19,350 nucleotides of DNA, taken from Bacillota bacterium (GTDB lineage: Bacteria > Bacillota > Clostridia > Lachnospirales > Lachnospiraceae). The notes beneath the pieces are model-generated. The model did not search any database and was not told the origin of the DNA. It saw nothing but the letters and a program-made list of their open reading frames with translations. Location of the stretch: assembly GCA_023425485.1 (NCBI GenBank), contig JAFACO010000164.1:1-19350 (forward strand). The letters run 5' to 3'. Position numbers and translations under genes: made by a program. Below, piece by piece: positions 7,179-14,851 of the stretch (position 1 is its first letter; every line of letters begins with the position of its first letter).

Positions 7179-9215
7179 ATGAAAAAAATAAAAACCAAAT
7201 TATTAGTGTCATTTATGATAATATTGATTGTAATAATAAGCCTTGTTTCCTTCATTTCAATAAGTACAGGAAAGAATTTAATAACAAAAGAAGTACAAAA
7301 GACAGTAAGACTTTTAGCTGCCGATGAAGCAAAAATCATGGAAAGTAAAATGGATGCCTTAACTATTGAGCTAAACACATTAGCACATACAGAGGCCTTA
7401 CAATCAGATGATTTAGATGCACAGTTACAAGCGCTTAGATACCAAATGGAATATTCACAGTATTTAGCCCTTGCTATTGTACAACCAGATGGAACAGCGT
7501 ATTATAACGATGGTAGCGAAGCAATGTTAGCAAGTCGCTCCTACATTCAAAAGGCGTGGACAGGTGTAGCAAACATTTCTGATGTTATAACAAGTTCTGT
7601 AACAGGACAACCAGTTATTATGGTTGCAGTTCCTGTTATAAAGGATGATAAAATAATATCGGTATTAATTGGACGCAGAGATGCAAGTACCTTAAGTAGC
7701 TTTATCCTTGATGGAGGCTTTGGTGAAGAGGGTTATGCATACATTGTCAATAATGTAGGTCAATTTATAGCTCACCCAGATGAAGAGTTGGTGAAAGGTT
7801 TAATAAATCCAGTTAAGATTGTTGCTGGAGTACCAGAAATAAAAGAAAAAATGTCAGAAGAGGAATTAAAAGCTGCTCAGGAAAAATACAGATCCTTTGC
7901 TGAAGCGGAACGTACTATTCTGAGAGAAAATGATGGTTTTGTAAATTATGATTATGACGGGTACAGCATTTATGCTGGTTTCTCAAAAATTAAGGGTACG
8001 GATTGGATTTATGTTGTAACTGCCAAAGCAAATGAAGTTCTATCTGCAAACAACGACATGCAGAATAAAATGTTACTATATGCGCCAATTTGTTTACTGT
8101 TTGCACTGATAATTGTATACATGGTTGGAACTATTATATCAAAACCGATTGTTAGATTGGCTAGAATATCAGATAGTATCGCACAACTTGATATGTCAGC
8201 AGATGTACCTGATAAATATCAAAAACTTAAGGATGAGAACGGTACACTGGCAAGGTCCATGCAAAGTATTACCACAAGCTTACGAGCAATTATTGGTGAG
8301 ATTACAGACTCCTCGATACAATTAACTTCAACAGCACAAGAACTTACAGCAACGACAGAACAATCAGCAACCGCTTCAGAAGAAGTATCACGTACTGTAG
8401 AAGAGATAGCAAAGGGTGCATCTGAGCAAGCCGCTAATACGGAAAAAGGTTCCTTACAGGCTATTAACCTAGGGGAAATGATTGAGCAGAACGAAGATTA
8501 CATGGACAATATGAACCTGGCTTCCGATAAAATTGTAGGAGTTGTAGCGGACGGTTTAATAGAGATTGATCGACTTTCTGATATCTCACAGGAAAGCAGT
8601 AATGCGATTCGTGAAATCTATGATATTATACAGAAAACAAATGAGAGTACTGCTCAAATTGGAGAAGCAAGTACTGTGATTGCATCCATTGCAGACCAGA
8701 CAAACTTACTTTCTCTGAACGCTTCAATTGAAGCTGCGAAGGCAGGAGAAGCAGGAAGAGGATTTGCTGTGGTTGCAGCTGAAATTAAGAAACTTGCTGG
8801 ACAATCGGCTAATTCAACAACCCATATTAATGATATTGTTAATCAGTTACAGGAAGTGGTTTTAAAAGCTGTAAATGCTATGGAAAGAGTAAATGCTATA
8901 TCCAAAGAGCAAAGTGAGAGTGTTAGTAACACAAAGCAAAAATATGTTTTGATTAAGGAAGCAACAGAAGGAACAGGAAAAGCAATGGAGCAATTAAATG
9001 CTTCGGGCAAGGAAATGCTGAATGCTAAGGATGATATTATGGAGATGATTCAGGCATTGTCAGCAATTGCAGAGGAGAATGCAGCTAGTACGCAAGAAGC
9101 ATCTTCAGCAATGTTAGAGCAAAGTACCTCTCTTGACGAAATTGCAAAATCCAGTGAACGTTTAGCAGCATTAGCTGTCAGTCTTCAGGAGATTATTTTA
9201 CGCTTCAAGCTTTAA
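7179..9215 (+). CDS. Methyl-accepting chemotaxis protein with dCache-like sensor
   Basis: 678 residues. It is a transmembrane chemoreceptor that would signal to CheA/CheW. TM1 covers about residues 8-30. An extracellular double-Cache-type domain follows to about residue 290 (SRSYIQKAW, PVIMVAVPVIKDDKIISVLIGRRD, YIVNNVGQFIAHPD), then TM2 at about 298-320 and a HAMP domain (ISKPIVRLARISDSIAQLD). The cytoplasmic coiled coil has the conserved hairpin tip QTNLLSLNASIEAAKAGEAGRGFAVVA at about residues 505-530. The C-terminus has no NWETF-type methyltransferase tether. No che genes lie nearby, so it is an orphan receptor. The ligand is unknown; Cache domains of this kind often bind small metabolites such as amino acids or organic acids. 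The phosphatase gene follows after 22 bp and may be cotranscribed. Confidence 0.95.
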   Translation: MKKIKTKLLVSFMIILIVIISLVSFISISTGKNLITKEVQKTVRLLAADEAKIMESKMDALTIELNTLAHTEALQSDDLDAQLQALRYQMEYSQYLALAIVQPDGTAYYNDGSEAMLASRSYIQKAWTGVANISDVITSSVTGQPVIMVAVPVIKDDKIISVLIGRRDASTLSSFILDGGFGEEGYAYIVNNVGQFIAHPDEELVKGLINPVKIVAGVPEIKEKMSEEELKAAQEKYRSFAEAERTILRENDGFVNYDYDGYSIYAGFSKIKGTDWIYVVTAKANEVLSANNDMQNKMLLYAPICLLFALIIVYMVGTIISKPIVRLARISDSIAQLDMSADVPDKYQKLKDENGTLARSMQSITTSLRAIIGEITDSSIQLTSTAQELTATTEQSATASEEVSRTVEEIAKGASEQAANTEKGSLQAINLGEMIEQNEDYMDNMNLASDKIVGVVADGLIEIDRLSDISQESSNAIREIYDIIQKTNESTAQIGEASTVIASIADQTNLLSLNASIEAAKAGEAGRGFAVVAAEIKKLAGQSANSTTHINDIVNQLQEVVLKAVNAMERVNAISKEQSESVSNTKQKYVLIKEATEGTGKAMEQLNASGKEMLNAKDDIMEMIQALSAIAEENAASTQEASSAMLEQSTSLDEIAKSSERLAALAVSLQEIILRFKL

Positions 9216-9237
9216 TTACTAGTATCGGAGAATGATA

Positions 9238-9831
9238 ATGAAGATTTTTTTAATCAGACATGGACAAACGAATTGGAACTTGGAAGGCAGATTTCAAGGC
9301 AGAGAAGATATTCCCCTTAATGACTTTGGTATGGAACAGGCTAGAGAATGTGGAAATGCGATTAAATCAAGTAAGTTTAAGGCTGTTATTACTAGCCCAT
9401 TAATACGGGCAAAAAAGACAGCAGAGATAATTGCACAATATACAGAGGTTGATAAGGTCATTGTTGAGGAGGGAATTACGGAAAGAGACTTTTCAAAAGT
9501 ATCCGGATTGACACCTACGGAAAGAGAAGCCTTCTATGCCACAGGTGAGGTGGATGACAAAGAGCCCTGGGAAGACTTGTGTAATCGAATGATATCTAAC
9601 CTTAAAAAGTATGCACAATTATATAACAACGGTAATATTGTTATGGTTTCACATGGAGCTTCAATTAATAGTGTACTGTCTGTACTAAGCAATGGAAATA
9701 CCGGATCAGGTAAGATAATATTAAAGAACACCTGTATTAATATTATTAATTACAAAGACGGTGACCTGACACTTGAGGAATATAATCTTACACCTAAGGA
9801 ATATCTCGAATTAGGATTAGCTTTTAATTAA
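9238..9831 (+). CDS. Histidine phosphatase superfamily protein (phosphoglycerate mutase-like)
   Basis: 197 residues. The N-terminal MKIFLIRHGQTNWNLEGRFQG carries the phosphohistidine RHG motif (His8). The second catalytic histidine is in VMVSHGASI, and the acidic residue is in TERDFSK. These fit the branch 1 histidine phosphatases (PhoE, CobC and GpmB-like), which remove phosphate from small molecules; the substrate cannot be told from the motifs. It lacks the length of a cofactor-dependent glycolytic mutase (about 250 residues). The second ATG, at 9238, is chosen because GGAG lies 7 nt upstream; the ATG at 9232 is only 1 nt from it. It follows the chemoreceptor by 22 bp and ends in a strong terminator. 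Confidence 0.9.
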   Translation: MKIFLIRHGQTNWNLEGRFQGREDIPLNDFGMEQARECGNAIKSSKFKAVITSPLIRAKKTAEIIAQYTEVDKVIVEEGITERDFSKVSGLTPTEREAFYATGEVDDKEPWEDLCNRMISNLKKYAQLYNNGNIVMVSHGASINSVLSVLSNGNTGSGKIILKNTCINIINYKDGDLTLEEYNLTPKEYLELGLAFN

Positions 9832-9866
9832 TGGAATAAATATAAAAATATAATATATGAAGAAAG

Positions 9867-9911
9867 AAAGTTCAAATTGTGGCTTAGGTTAGCTTCGGTT
9901 TGAACTTTTTT
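9867..9911 (+). terminator. Rho-independent terminator after the phosphatase gene
   Basis: AAAGTTCAAA (9867-9876) pairs with TTTGAACTTT (9899-9908) and continues into a T-run. The 22-nt apical part contains GGCT/AGC that can extend the stem. Confidence 0.85.
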
Positions 9912-9945
9912 AATGTGTCTTTAATTAATTTAATCAATCGCTCAC

Positions 9946-9974
9946 TTGAAATGTCTGGAATAATAAGGTAAGAT
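9946..9974 (+). promoter_or_regulatory. Possible promoter of the coiled-coil/VWA operon
   Basis: TTGAAA (9946-9951), a 17-nt spacer and TAAGAT (9969-9974) match a sigma-A promoter moderately, with four of six at the -10. It would give a leader of about 120 nt; nothing clearly structured was seen in that leader. Confidence 0.3.
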
Positions 9975-10103
9975 TATTAATTAATATGACATATTTATAA
10001 AGATGATTACTTAATTTCGTACAGTTATCAATTGGGTTACATTATAGGATTACCGAAGATCAGGTCTATTTAAACCATGTAGTTTAGGGAGGTAAGTCTG
10101 GAG

Positions 10104-10817
10104 ATGAAGCAGAATAAGAATTTTACAATGTATTGGATGATTGGTGTTAGTGCTGTCTTAACTATTCCATTAGCAGTAATCCTATACAATAGAGTGCAAT
10201 TAAGTAGTTTAGCTATAACCGCTATCATTATGGGAATATTTTTGGTCTTGTTTTTTTCAATTATGGTGTTGTATAAAAGTATATTCAAAGTTTCTGTTCA
10301 AGAAATAACACAAGAGGATAAGGTAACAGAACTTGATAGTTTATATTATCATTTGGAGGATCAAATCAAATTATTTAGAAATGAACAGCTTGTTAGTCGA
10401 ATAAAGAGACTACTAAATCAAATTCAGATTTTTAAGAGGCGTAAAAAAGTCCTGTCACAATTAATCGATGTTAAAATGGATATGAAAGGGGATAGTTCAT
10501 TGTCGGGGTTGATACCCGCAGTGGAAAAAGCCATGTTGGTAAATGTTCAAATGTTTATAAACAGGTTGGAGATTTTTGATGAATATGGCTTACCAGATTA
10601 TATTATAAAAAACATAGACTTTATGGAAGATCAATTAATAAAAAACAATAATATTTTAAATGATTTTGAGACTTTAATAACAGAGATATCCAGGATGAAC
10701 GAGATAAAGGTAGACTCAGATATGACCAGGTTAAAAGATGTTGTAAATGCGATGCAAAGTCTTCGTTTAGAAGATGATGAAATGGATGAGCTTGCTAAAA
10801 AATACAATCATAAATAG
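10104..10817 (+). CDS. Two-TM membrane protein with long cytoplasmic coiled coil, unknown function
   Basis: 237 residues, not recognised. Two hydrophobic segments at about residues 11-28 and 35-56 form a hairpin in the membrane. About 180 residues follow that are highly charged and mostly helical, with many Leu/Ile heptads (LEDQIKLFRNEQLVSRIKRL; ILNDFETLITEISRMNEIK), most likely a cytoplasmic coiled-coil or helical-bundle domain. The topology recalls XpaC-like partners of TelA proteins, but the characteristic sequence blocks of that family were not seen. GGGAGG lies about 11 nt before the ATG at 10104. The solute-binding/VWA gene starts 11 bp after its stop with a strong RBS, so the two are translated from one mRNA and probably act together. 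Role unknown. Confidence 0.82.
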   Translation: MKQNKNFTMYWMIGVSAVLTIPLAVILYNRVQLSSLAITAIIMGIFLVLFFSIMVLYKSIFKVSVQEITQEDKVTELDSLYYHLEDQIKLFRNEQLVSRIKRLLNQIQIFKRRKKVLSQLIDVKMDMKGDSSLSGLIPAVEKAMLVNVQMFINRLEIFDEYGLPDYIIKNIDFMEDQLIKNNNILNDFETLITEISRMNEIKVDSDMTRLKDVVNAMQSLRLEDDEMDELAKKYNHK

Positions 10818-10828
10818 GAGGATACAAA

Positions 10829-12520
10829 ATGGAACGGGGTAATATTGTTAAATTTATCGTTGGAATTGTAGTTGTTTTCTTAATTGTATTAGTAGTGATA
10901 TCGAGTTTAGGTAAAGGTAAGAATGGTTTTGGCAATGATTTAGAAGCATTTAATAACAAGACGATAACAGAGAAAATAGATTATTTAAAAGAAGAAATTA
11001 CGGTCAATACTGGGAATCCCAGAAAAGCATCGGTTGAACTTGCTGCTGCTTCCTTATACGATGAGTTGCCAGACATTGATAAATATCCATTGGTGGTAGA
11101 AGGCTATGGTGATATTAATATTGAAATATTTGCAAGCCCAGAAAAATCCGGTAGCAATAAAGATGGTTGGATTATTGATGTTGCAAAAGAATTTAATAAT
11201 GAGAATTTTGATTATCAAGGAAGAACAATATCAGTTTCTGTACGAAATGTAGCATCTGGATTAGCCGCTGATTACATTATATCTGGAAAATATGTTCCGG
11301 AAGGGTTTACTCCTTCTTCTAAATTATGGGGAGATTTAATTACCGGTCAAGGTGGGAAAGTAGACCTTGTTGCAGAACGTTTAGTAGGGAATGTAGCAGG
11401 TATTCTAGTGAAGGAAGAGACGAAGAAGAAGCTTGAAGAAACCTACGGAAAAGCGGATATGGCAGCAGTTATAAAAGCAGTAGCTGCAAATGAGATGATT
11501 ATGGGATACACCAATCCCCTTGCAAGCTCCACTGGTCTAAATTTCTTATTAAGTACACTGCATTTTTATGATTCTTCGAATTTATTAAGTGATACAGCTA
11601 AGGCGGGATTTACTTCCTTCCAAAATAATGTACCTTATGTTGCATATACCACCATACAAATGCGTGAAGGTGCCGCCTCCGGTAAGCTGGAAGGCATGGT
11701 AATGGAGTATCAGACTTATAGTAATGATAAAGAATTATCAAAATATGAATTTATTCCTTTTGGTATACGTCATGATAACCCAATCTATGCAGTTGGAACC
11801 TTAGAAGAGGATAGGAAAGCTGCTCTTGAAAGTTTTACAGAGTATTGCTTAGATAATAAGGCCCAATCGCTAGCTACAGAATACGGTTTTAATGGTTTAA
11901 ATGACTATCAAGGCGAAAACATTGATGTAAATGGTGCAGAGGTGCTTCAAGCGCAACAACTATGGAAGGATAACAAAGATGGTGGAAAAGATATTACCGC
12001 GGTCTTTGTTGCAGATATAAGTGGAAGTATGGATGGTGCTCCCATTACTCAATTAAAAAAGAGTTTAATTAATGGAGCGCAATATATCAAAGATAACAAC
12101 TATATTGGTTTAGTTAGTTATAGCTCTGACGTGACGATTGAAGTTCCAATTGACAAATTCAACCTTAACCAGAGAGCATATTTCCAAGGGGCAGTTGAGG
12201 ATTTTCAGGCAGTTGGAGGAACAGCCACCTATGATGGAATCACAATTGCAGTTCAGATGTTGCTAGAGGCAAAGGAGAAGAATCCGAATACTAAGCTTAT
12301 GTTATTCTTATTAAGTGATGGTGAAACAACAGAGGGACATTCCTTGAATTATGTACAGTCAGTGATTGAGGAAAGCGGGATTCCGGTATATACCATTGGA
12401 TATAATGCAAACATTGATGCACTGCAGACTATTTCTAATATTAATGAAGCATCCTCTATTAATGCGGATTCCGATGATGTAATCTATAAAATAAAGAGTT
12501 TATTTAATGCACAGATGTAA
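10829..12520 (+). CDS. Membrane-anchored solute-binding/VWA domain fusion protein
   Basis: 563 residues. One N-terminal TM segment (about residues 9-26) precedes an extracellular domain. Residues about 80-380 resemble a bacterial extracellular solute-binding protein (PDKYPLVVEGYGDINIEIFA-type start, then GFTPSSKLWGDLITGQGG, NPLASSTGLNFLLSTLHF and EFIPFGIRHDNPIYAVG). Residues about 390-560 are a von Willebrand factor A domain with a complete MIDAS: DISGS at 396-400, Thr465 in GGTAT and Asp497 in SDGE, so a divalent metal can bind. VWA domains with a full MIDAS usually mediate metal-dependent protein contacts or complex assembly. AGGAGG sits 6-7 nt before the ATG. It forms an operon with the coiled-coil gene and is closed by a terminator. 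No permease or ATPase gene belongs to the unit, so classical uptake is unlikely. Domain calls are fairly sure; the function is unknown. Confidence 0.88.
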   Translation: MERGNIVKFIVGIVVVFLIVLVVISSLGKGKNGFGNDLEAFNNKTITEKIDYLKEEITVNTGNPRKASVELAAASLYDELPDIDKYPLVVEGYGDINIEIFASPEKSGSNKDGWIIDVAKEFNNENFDYQGRTISVSVRNVASGLAADYIISGKYVPEGFTPSSKLWGDLITGQGGKVDLVAERLVGNVAGILVKEETKKKLEETYGKADMAAVIKAVAANEMIMGYTNPLASSTGLNFLLSTLHFYDSSNLLSDTAKAGFTSFQNNVPYVAYTTIQMREGAASGKLEGMVMEYQTYSNDKELSKYEFIPFGIRHDNPIYAVGTLEEDRKAALESFTEYCLDNKAQSLATEYGFNGLNDYQGENIDVNGAEVLQAQQLWKDNKDGGKDITAVFVADISGSMDGAPITQLKKSLINGAQYIKDNNYIGLVSYSSDVTIEVPIDKFNLNQRAYFQGAVEDFQAVGGTATYDGITIAVQMLLEAKEKNPNTKLMLFLLSDGETTEGHSLNYVQSVIEESGIPVYTIGYNANIDALQTISNINEASSINADSDDVIYKIKSLFNAQM

Positions 12521-12632
12521 TAAGCAATGTAGAATTGCGGGTGATTATGATGATGGACTACCAATACAGGAGACGAAGTTCATGGAATATATGAATATGA
12601 TGTTTTAACTCATGAAATAGATTTAAAATGAC

Positions 12633-12663
12633 TAGGAGGGACTACAAGTCCCTTCTATTTTTT
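12633..12663 (+). terminator. Rho-independent terminator after the VWA gene
   Basis: TAGGAGGGACT (12633-12643) pairs with AGTCCCTTCTA (12647-12657), 11 pairs with one G-U, around a 3-nt loop, followed by six T. It is a strong terminator. Confidence 0.9.
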
Positions 12664-12682
12664 AATAAAATAAATGTATTTA

Positions 12683-12711
12683 TTGACAAACCTTGGATAT
12701 AGGAATATAAT
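12683..12711 (+). promoter_or_regulatory. Consensus sigma-A promoter of the ABC exporter genes
   Basis: TTGACA (12683-12688), exactly 17 nt and TATAAT (12706-12711) match the sigma-A consensus perfectly. Transcription would start near 12718, about 124 nt before the ATPase start codon. A promoter this strong ahead of a regulated transporter suggests control after initiation, in the leader. Confidence 0.8.
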
Positions 12712-12717
12712 TACTGT

Positions 12718-12841
12718 TCCTTACAAATAAATATTTACCACGGGTTTTCTTGGCAAAATCCAAGGAAAAAAGTGTACCTTAAAGGTACGCCGTCGCTTGG
12801 CAAGATATTTGAAAAAATATTACTACCAGGAGGAAATTCAT
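12718..12841 (+). promoter_or_regulatory. Structured 5' leader of the ABC exporter ATPase gene (candidate cis-regulatory RNA)
   Basis: The leader is about 124 nt and contains several hairpins in a row. CTTGG (12749-12753) pairs with CCAAG (12760-12764). GTACCTT (12774-12780) pairs with AAGGTAC (12782-12788) across a single A, so the real loop is larger. ATATTT (12805-12810) pairs with AAATAT (12815-12820) around GAAA, directly before the AGGAGG RBS (12828-12833). The block CTTGGCAA occurs twice (12749-12756 and 12796-12803), and both copies can pair with the single CCAAGG (12760-12765), giving two exclusive folds. It matches no riboswitch class that I recognise. A structured leader is supported; ligand control is inference. 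Confidence 0.45.
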
Positions 12842-13816
12842 ATGATTGAGGTCAAACACCTCTCTAAGACGTTTCGCGTCAATCGGCGTAATGCCGGATT
12901 TTCTGAAGCGTTCAAAGCTCTGTTCCATAGAGAATTTGAATGCATCAAAGCACTCGACGATATCTCATTTAATATTATGGATGGTGAGATGGTCGGGTAT
13001 ATCGGTCCAAACGGTGCAGGTAAGAGCAGTACAATTAAAGTACTAAGCGGAATCCTTACACCGGATCAAGGAAGTTGTATCATTAATGGAAGAATTCCCT
13101 GGAAGGAACGTACCGCTCATGTAAATGAGATCGGAGTTGTATTTGGACAACGTTCCCAGCTATGGTGGGATGTTCCTGTTATTGATTCCTATGAGCTTCT
13201 TCGTGATATCTATCGAATTCCAATTCAGCTTTATAACAACAATTTAGAGGAGTTAGTATCCTTACTTCATCTGGAGCAAATTATTCGAACTCCAGCAAGG
13301 CAACTTTCGTTGGGACAACGTATGCGCTGTGAAATTGCAGCATCACTCCTGCACAGTCCAAAAATTTTATTTCTGGATGAGCCAACCATCGGTCTGGATG
13401 CTATTTCAAAAATCGCAGTTAGAGATTTTATACTTGAACGAAATCGCACACATAAGACTACGGTTATTTTGACTACCCATGATATGCAAGATATTGAGAG
13501 TCTGACGAAGAGAATTATTTTAATTGGAAAGGGGAATATCCTGTTGGATGGTAGTCTTGAGGACATTAGAAAACAATCCTCAAGAAATAAGAAGCTTACA
13601 GTAGAATACGCAGGTAAGATAACAGAACTAGGGGAAGGGATGTCGGTACTTAGCTCAAGTAAAAACTTAATCACTTTTAATATTGATCTTAACCAAATAT
13701 CTGTGTCAGAAGCAATCCATTGCATCTCAAAACAAGTTGAAGTAAGTGATATCTCTGTAAACGGAGCTTCCATTGACGAAGTAGTTGCTAATCTTTATCA
13801 AACATATCAAATATAA
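12842..13816 (+). CDS. ABC transporter ATP-binding protein (ABC-2 exporter family)
   Basis: 324 residues. It is the ATPase of an ABC-2 type exporter. Walker A GPNGAGKS lies at residues 55-62, the Q-loop region is FGQRSQLWWD, the signature LSLGQ is at 155-159, Walker B ILFLDEP has Asp179/Glu180, and the switch histidine is in TTHD. The FGQRSQLWWDVP block and the C-terminal extension of about 90 residues point to the COG4586-type ATPases that pair with two DUF990-like permeases, as found just downstream. The ATG at 12842 is chosen because AGGAGG lies 8 nt upstream; the in-frame TTG at 12797 is inside the leader structure and would translate the RBS itself. Substrate unknown. A terminator-like hairpin follows the gene. 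Confidence 0.94.
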   Translation: MIEVKHLSKTFRVNRRNAGFSEAFKALFHREFECIKALDDISFNIMDGEMVGYIGPNGAGKSSTIKVLSGILTPDQGSCIINGRIPWKERTAHVNEIGVVFGQRSQLWWDVPVIDSYELLRDIYRIPIQLYNNNLEELVSLLHLEQIIRTPARQLSLGQRMRCEIAASLLHSPKILFLDEPTIGLDAISKIAVRDFILERNRTHKTTVILTTHDMQDIESLTKRIILIGKGNILLDGSLEDIRKQSSRNKKLTVEYAGKITELGEGMSVLSSSKNLITFNIDLNQISVSEAIHCISKQVEVSDISVNGASIDEVVANLYQTYQI

Positions 13817-13826
13817 ATAAAGGTAC

Positions 13827-13853
13827 CTTCTTTGAGAAAAGAAGTTATTTTTT
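13827..13853 (+). terminator. Terminator-like hairpin between the ATPase and permease genes
   Basis: CTTCTTT (13827-13833) pairs with AAAGAAG (13838-13844) around a GAGA tetraloop, then TTATTTTTT follows. The stem is short but stable enough to stop part of the transcripts, and so could lower permease mRNA relative to the ATPase mRNA. Confidence 0.55.
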
Positions 13854-14011
13854 GTGAGCAATTTTATATGGCCTTCAGCTATGGATGTTGTATCAAAACT
13901 TGTATTGCTCTCATTATATGCGAGGTGGAGTAAAGGAAAATCGCACTTGTAATTGAATTGTTACAACTGATTTTATAGGCTTATTAACATATTTGAAAGG
14001 AGTGATGGGTC

Positions 14012-14842
14012 TTGAGTATAGACAGGTCTATTCATAAGTATCAGAAATACTTATCATTTTTTCGCATGCGCTTTATTGCGGGATTGCAATACAGGGCAGC
14101 AGCATTGGCAGGAATTGCAACTCAATTTGCTTGGGGTGCATTACAGCTTCTTATGTTCCGGGCATTTTATGAGGTAAATCCAGAGGCATTTCCTATGAGT
14201 AGAGAAGCTTTGGCTTCGTACATTTGGCTTCAACAGGCTCTACTGGCATTGTTTATGGCATGGTTTTATGAGAATGAGATTTTCCAAAGCATAATCGATG
14301 GTGGAGTTTCCTATGAGTTATGCAGACCGGCGGATATCTATGACCTTTGGTTCGTTCGAAGTATGGCAAATAGAATTTCAAAAGCGGTTCTTCGCTGCTT
14401 TCCCATTTTAGTTGTAGCATGGTTCTTACCTAAGCCGTATAATATGGTGCTTCCAGTATCAGCGGCTGCTGGGTTATGGTTTGTAATTACTGCAATACTA
14501 GCTTTTTTAAATGTAGTGGCTTTCTGTATGCTGGTTTATATATCAACCTTTTATACGTATTCAGCAACGGGGTTAAGATTAATTTCTGTGTCTATTGTAG
14601 AGTTTTTTGCTGGTGCAGTTGTACCCCTTCCCTTCTTACCAGAGGGTGTAAGAAAAGTTGTGGAGCTTCTTCCTTTCGCTTCCATGCAAAATGTCCCCCT
14701 CCGAATCTATTCAGGAGATATATCAGGTGTAGAAGTATACCAAAAGGTTGCTTTACAACTTTTTTGGATTATTGTGTTAGTGTGGATAGGAAAGAGAACA
14801 ACAGCATCTGCATTAAAAAGAATTGTCGTACAGGGAGGTTAA
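14012..14842 (+). CDS. ABC-2 type permease, first subunit (DUF990-like)
   Basis: 276 residues with about six hydrophobic segments, for example AALAGIATQFAWGALQLLMF, LWFVITAILAFLNVVAF and LISVSIVEFFAGAVVPLPFL. The N-terminal Arg-rich YLSFFRMRFIAGLQYRAAALAG start and the FFAGAVVPLPFLPEGVRKVVELLPFA stretch are typical of the COG4587/DUF990 permeases. It starts at the TTG of 14012, with GGAG about 9 nt upstream; the nearby ATG at 14004 is in another frame and soon meets a stop. It forms half of the membrane channel of the exporter with the next gene, 9 bp downstream. The 195-bp gap before it holds the hairpin at 13827 and no clear promoter. Confidence 0.9.
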   Translation: MSIDRSIHKYQKYLSFFRMRFIAGLQYRAAALAGIATQFAWGALQLLMFRAFYEVNPEAFPMSREALASYIWLQQALLALFMAWFYENEIFQSIIDGGVSYELCRPADIYDLWFVRSMANRISKAVLRCFPILVVAWFLPKPYNMVLPVSAAAGLWFVITAILAFLNVVAFCMLVYISTFYTYSATGLRLISVSIVEFFAGAVVPLPFLPEGVRKVVELLPFASMQNVPLRIYSGDISGVEVYQKVALQLFWIIVLVWIGKRTTASALKRIVVQGG

Positions 14843-14851
14843 GGGGAACAA

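Noticed and set aside
10104..10817. XpaC-like (TelA-associated) assignment for the coiled-coil protein
   Set aside because: Topology is alike, but the sequence blocks typical of XpaC were not seen and no telA gene is adjacent.
12547..12593. Possible small ORF (MMDYQYRRRSSWNI) between the VWA gene and its terminator
   Set aside because: Only 14 codons with a poor RBS; nothing supports translation.
12691..12766. CCTTGGAT/ATCCAAGG long-range stem upstream of the ABC gene
   Set aside because: The left arm (12691-12698) lies in the promoter spacer, upstream of the predicted transcription start, so it would not be in the RNA.
13267..13773. Minus-strand ORF of 168 codons
   Set aside because: It is antisense to the ABC ATPase, which has all catalytic motifs in frame. 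No RBS or recognisable domain.
13947..13966. TTGTAA/TTACAA dyad before the first permease
   Set aside because: Six-bp A/T-rich arms with an 8-bp gap are expected by chance in such AT-rich DNA, and no promoter is placed around it.
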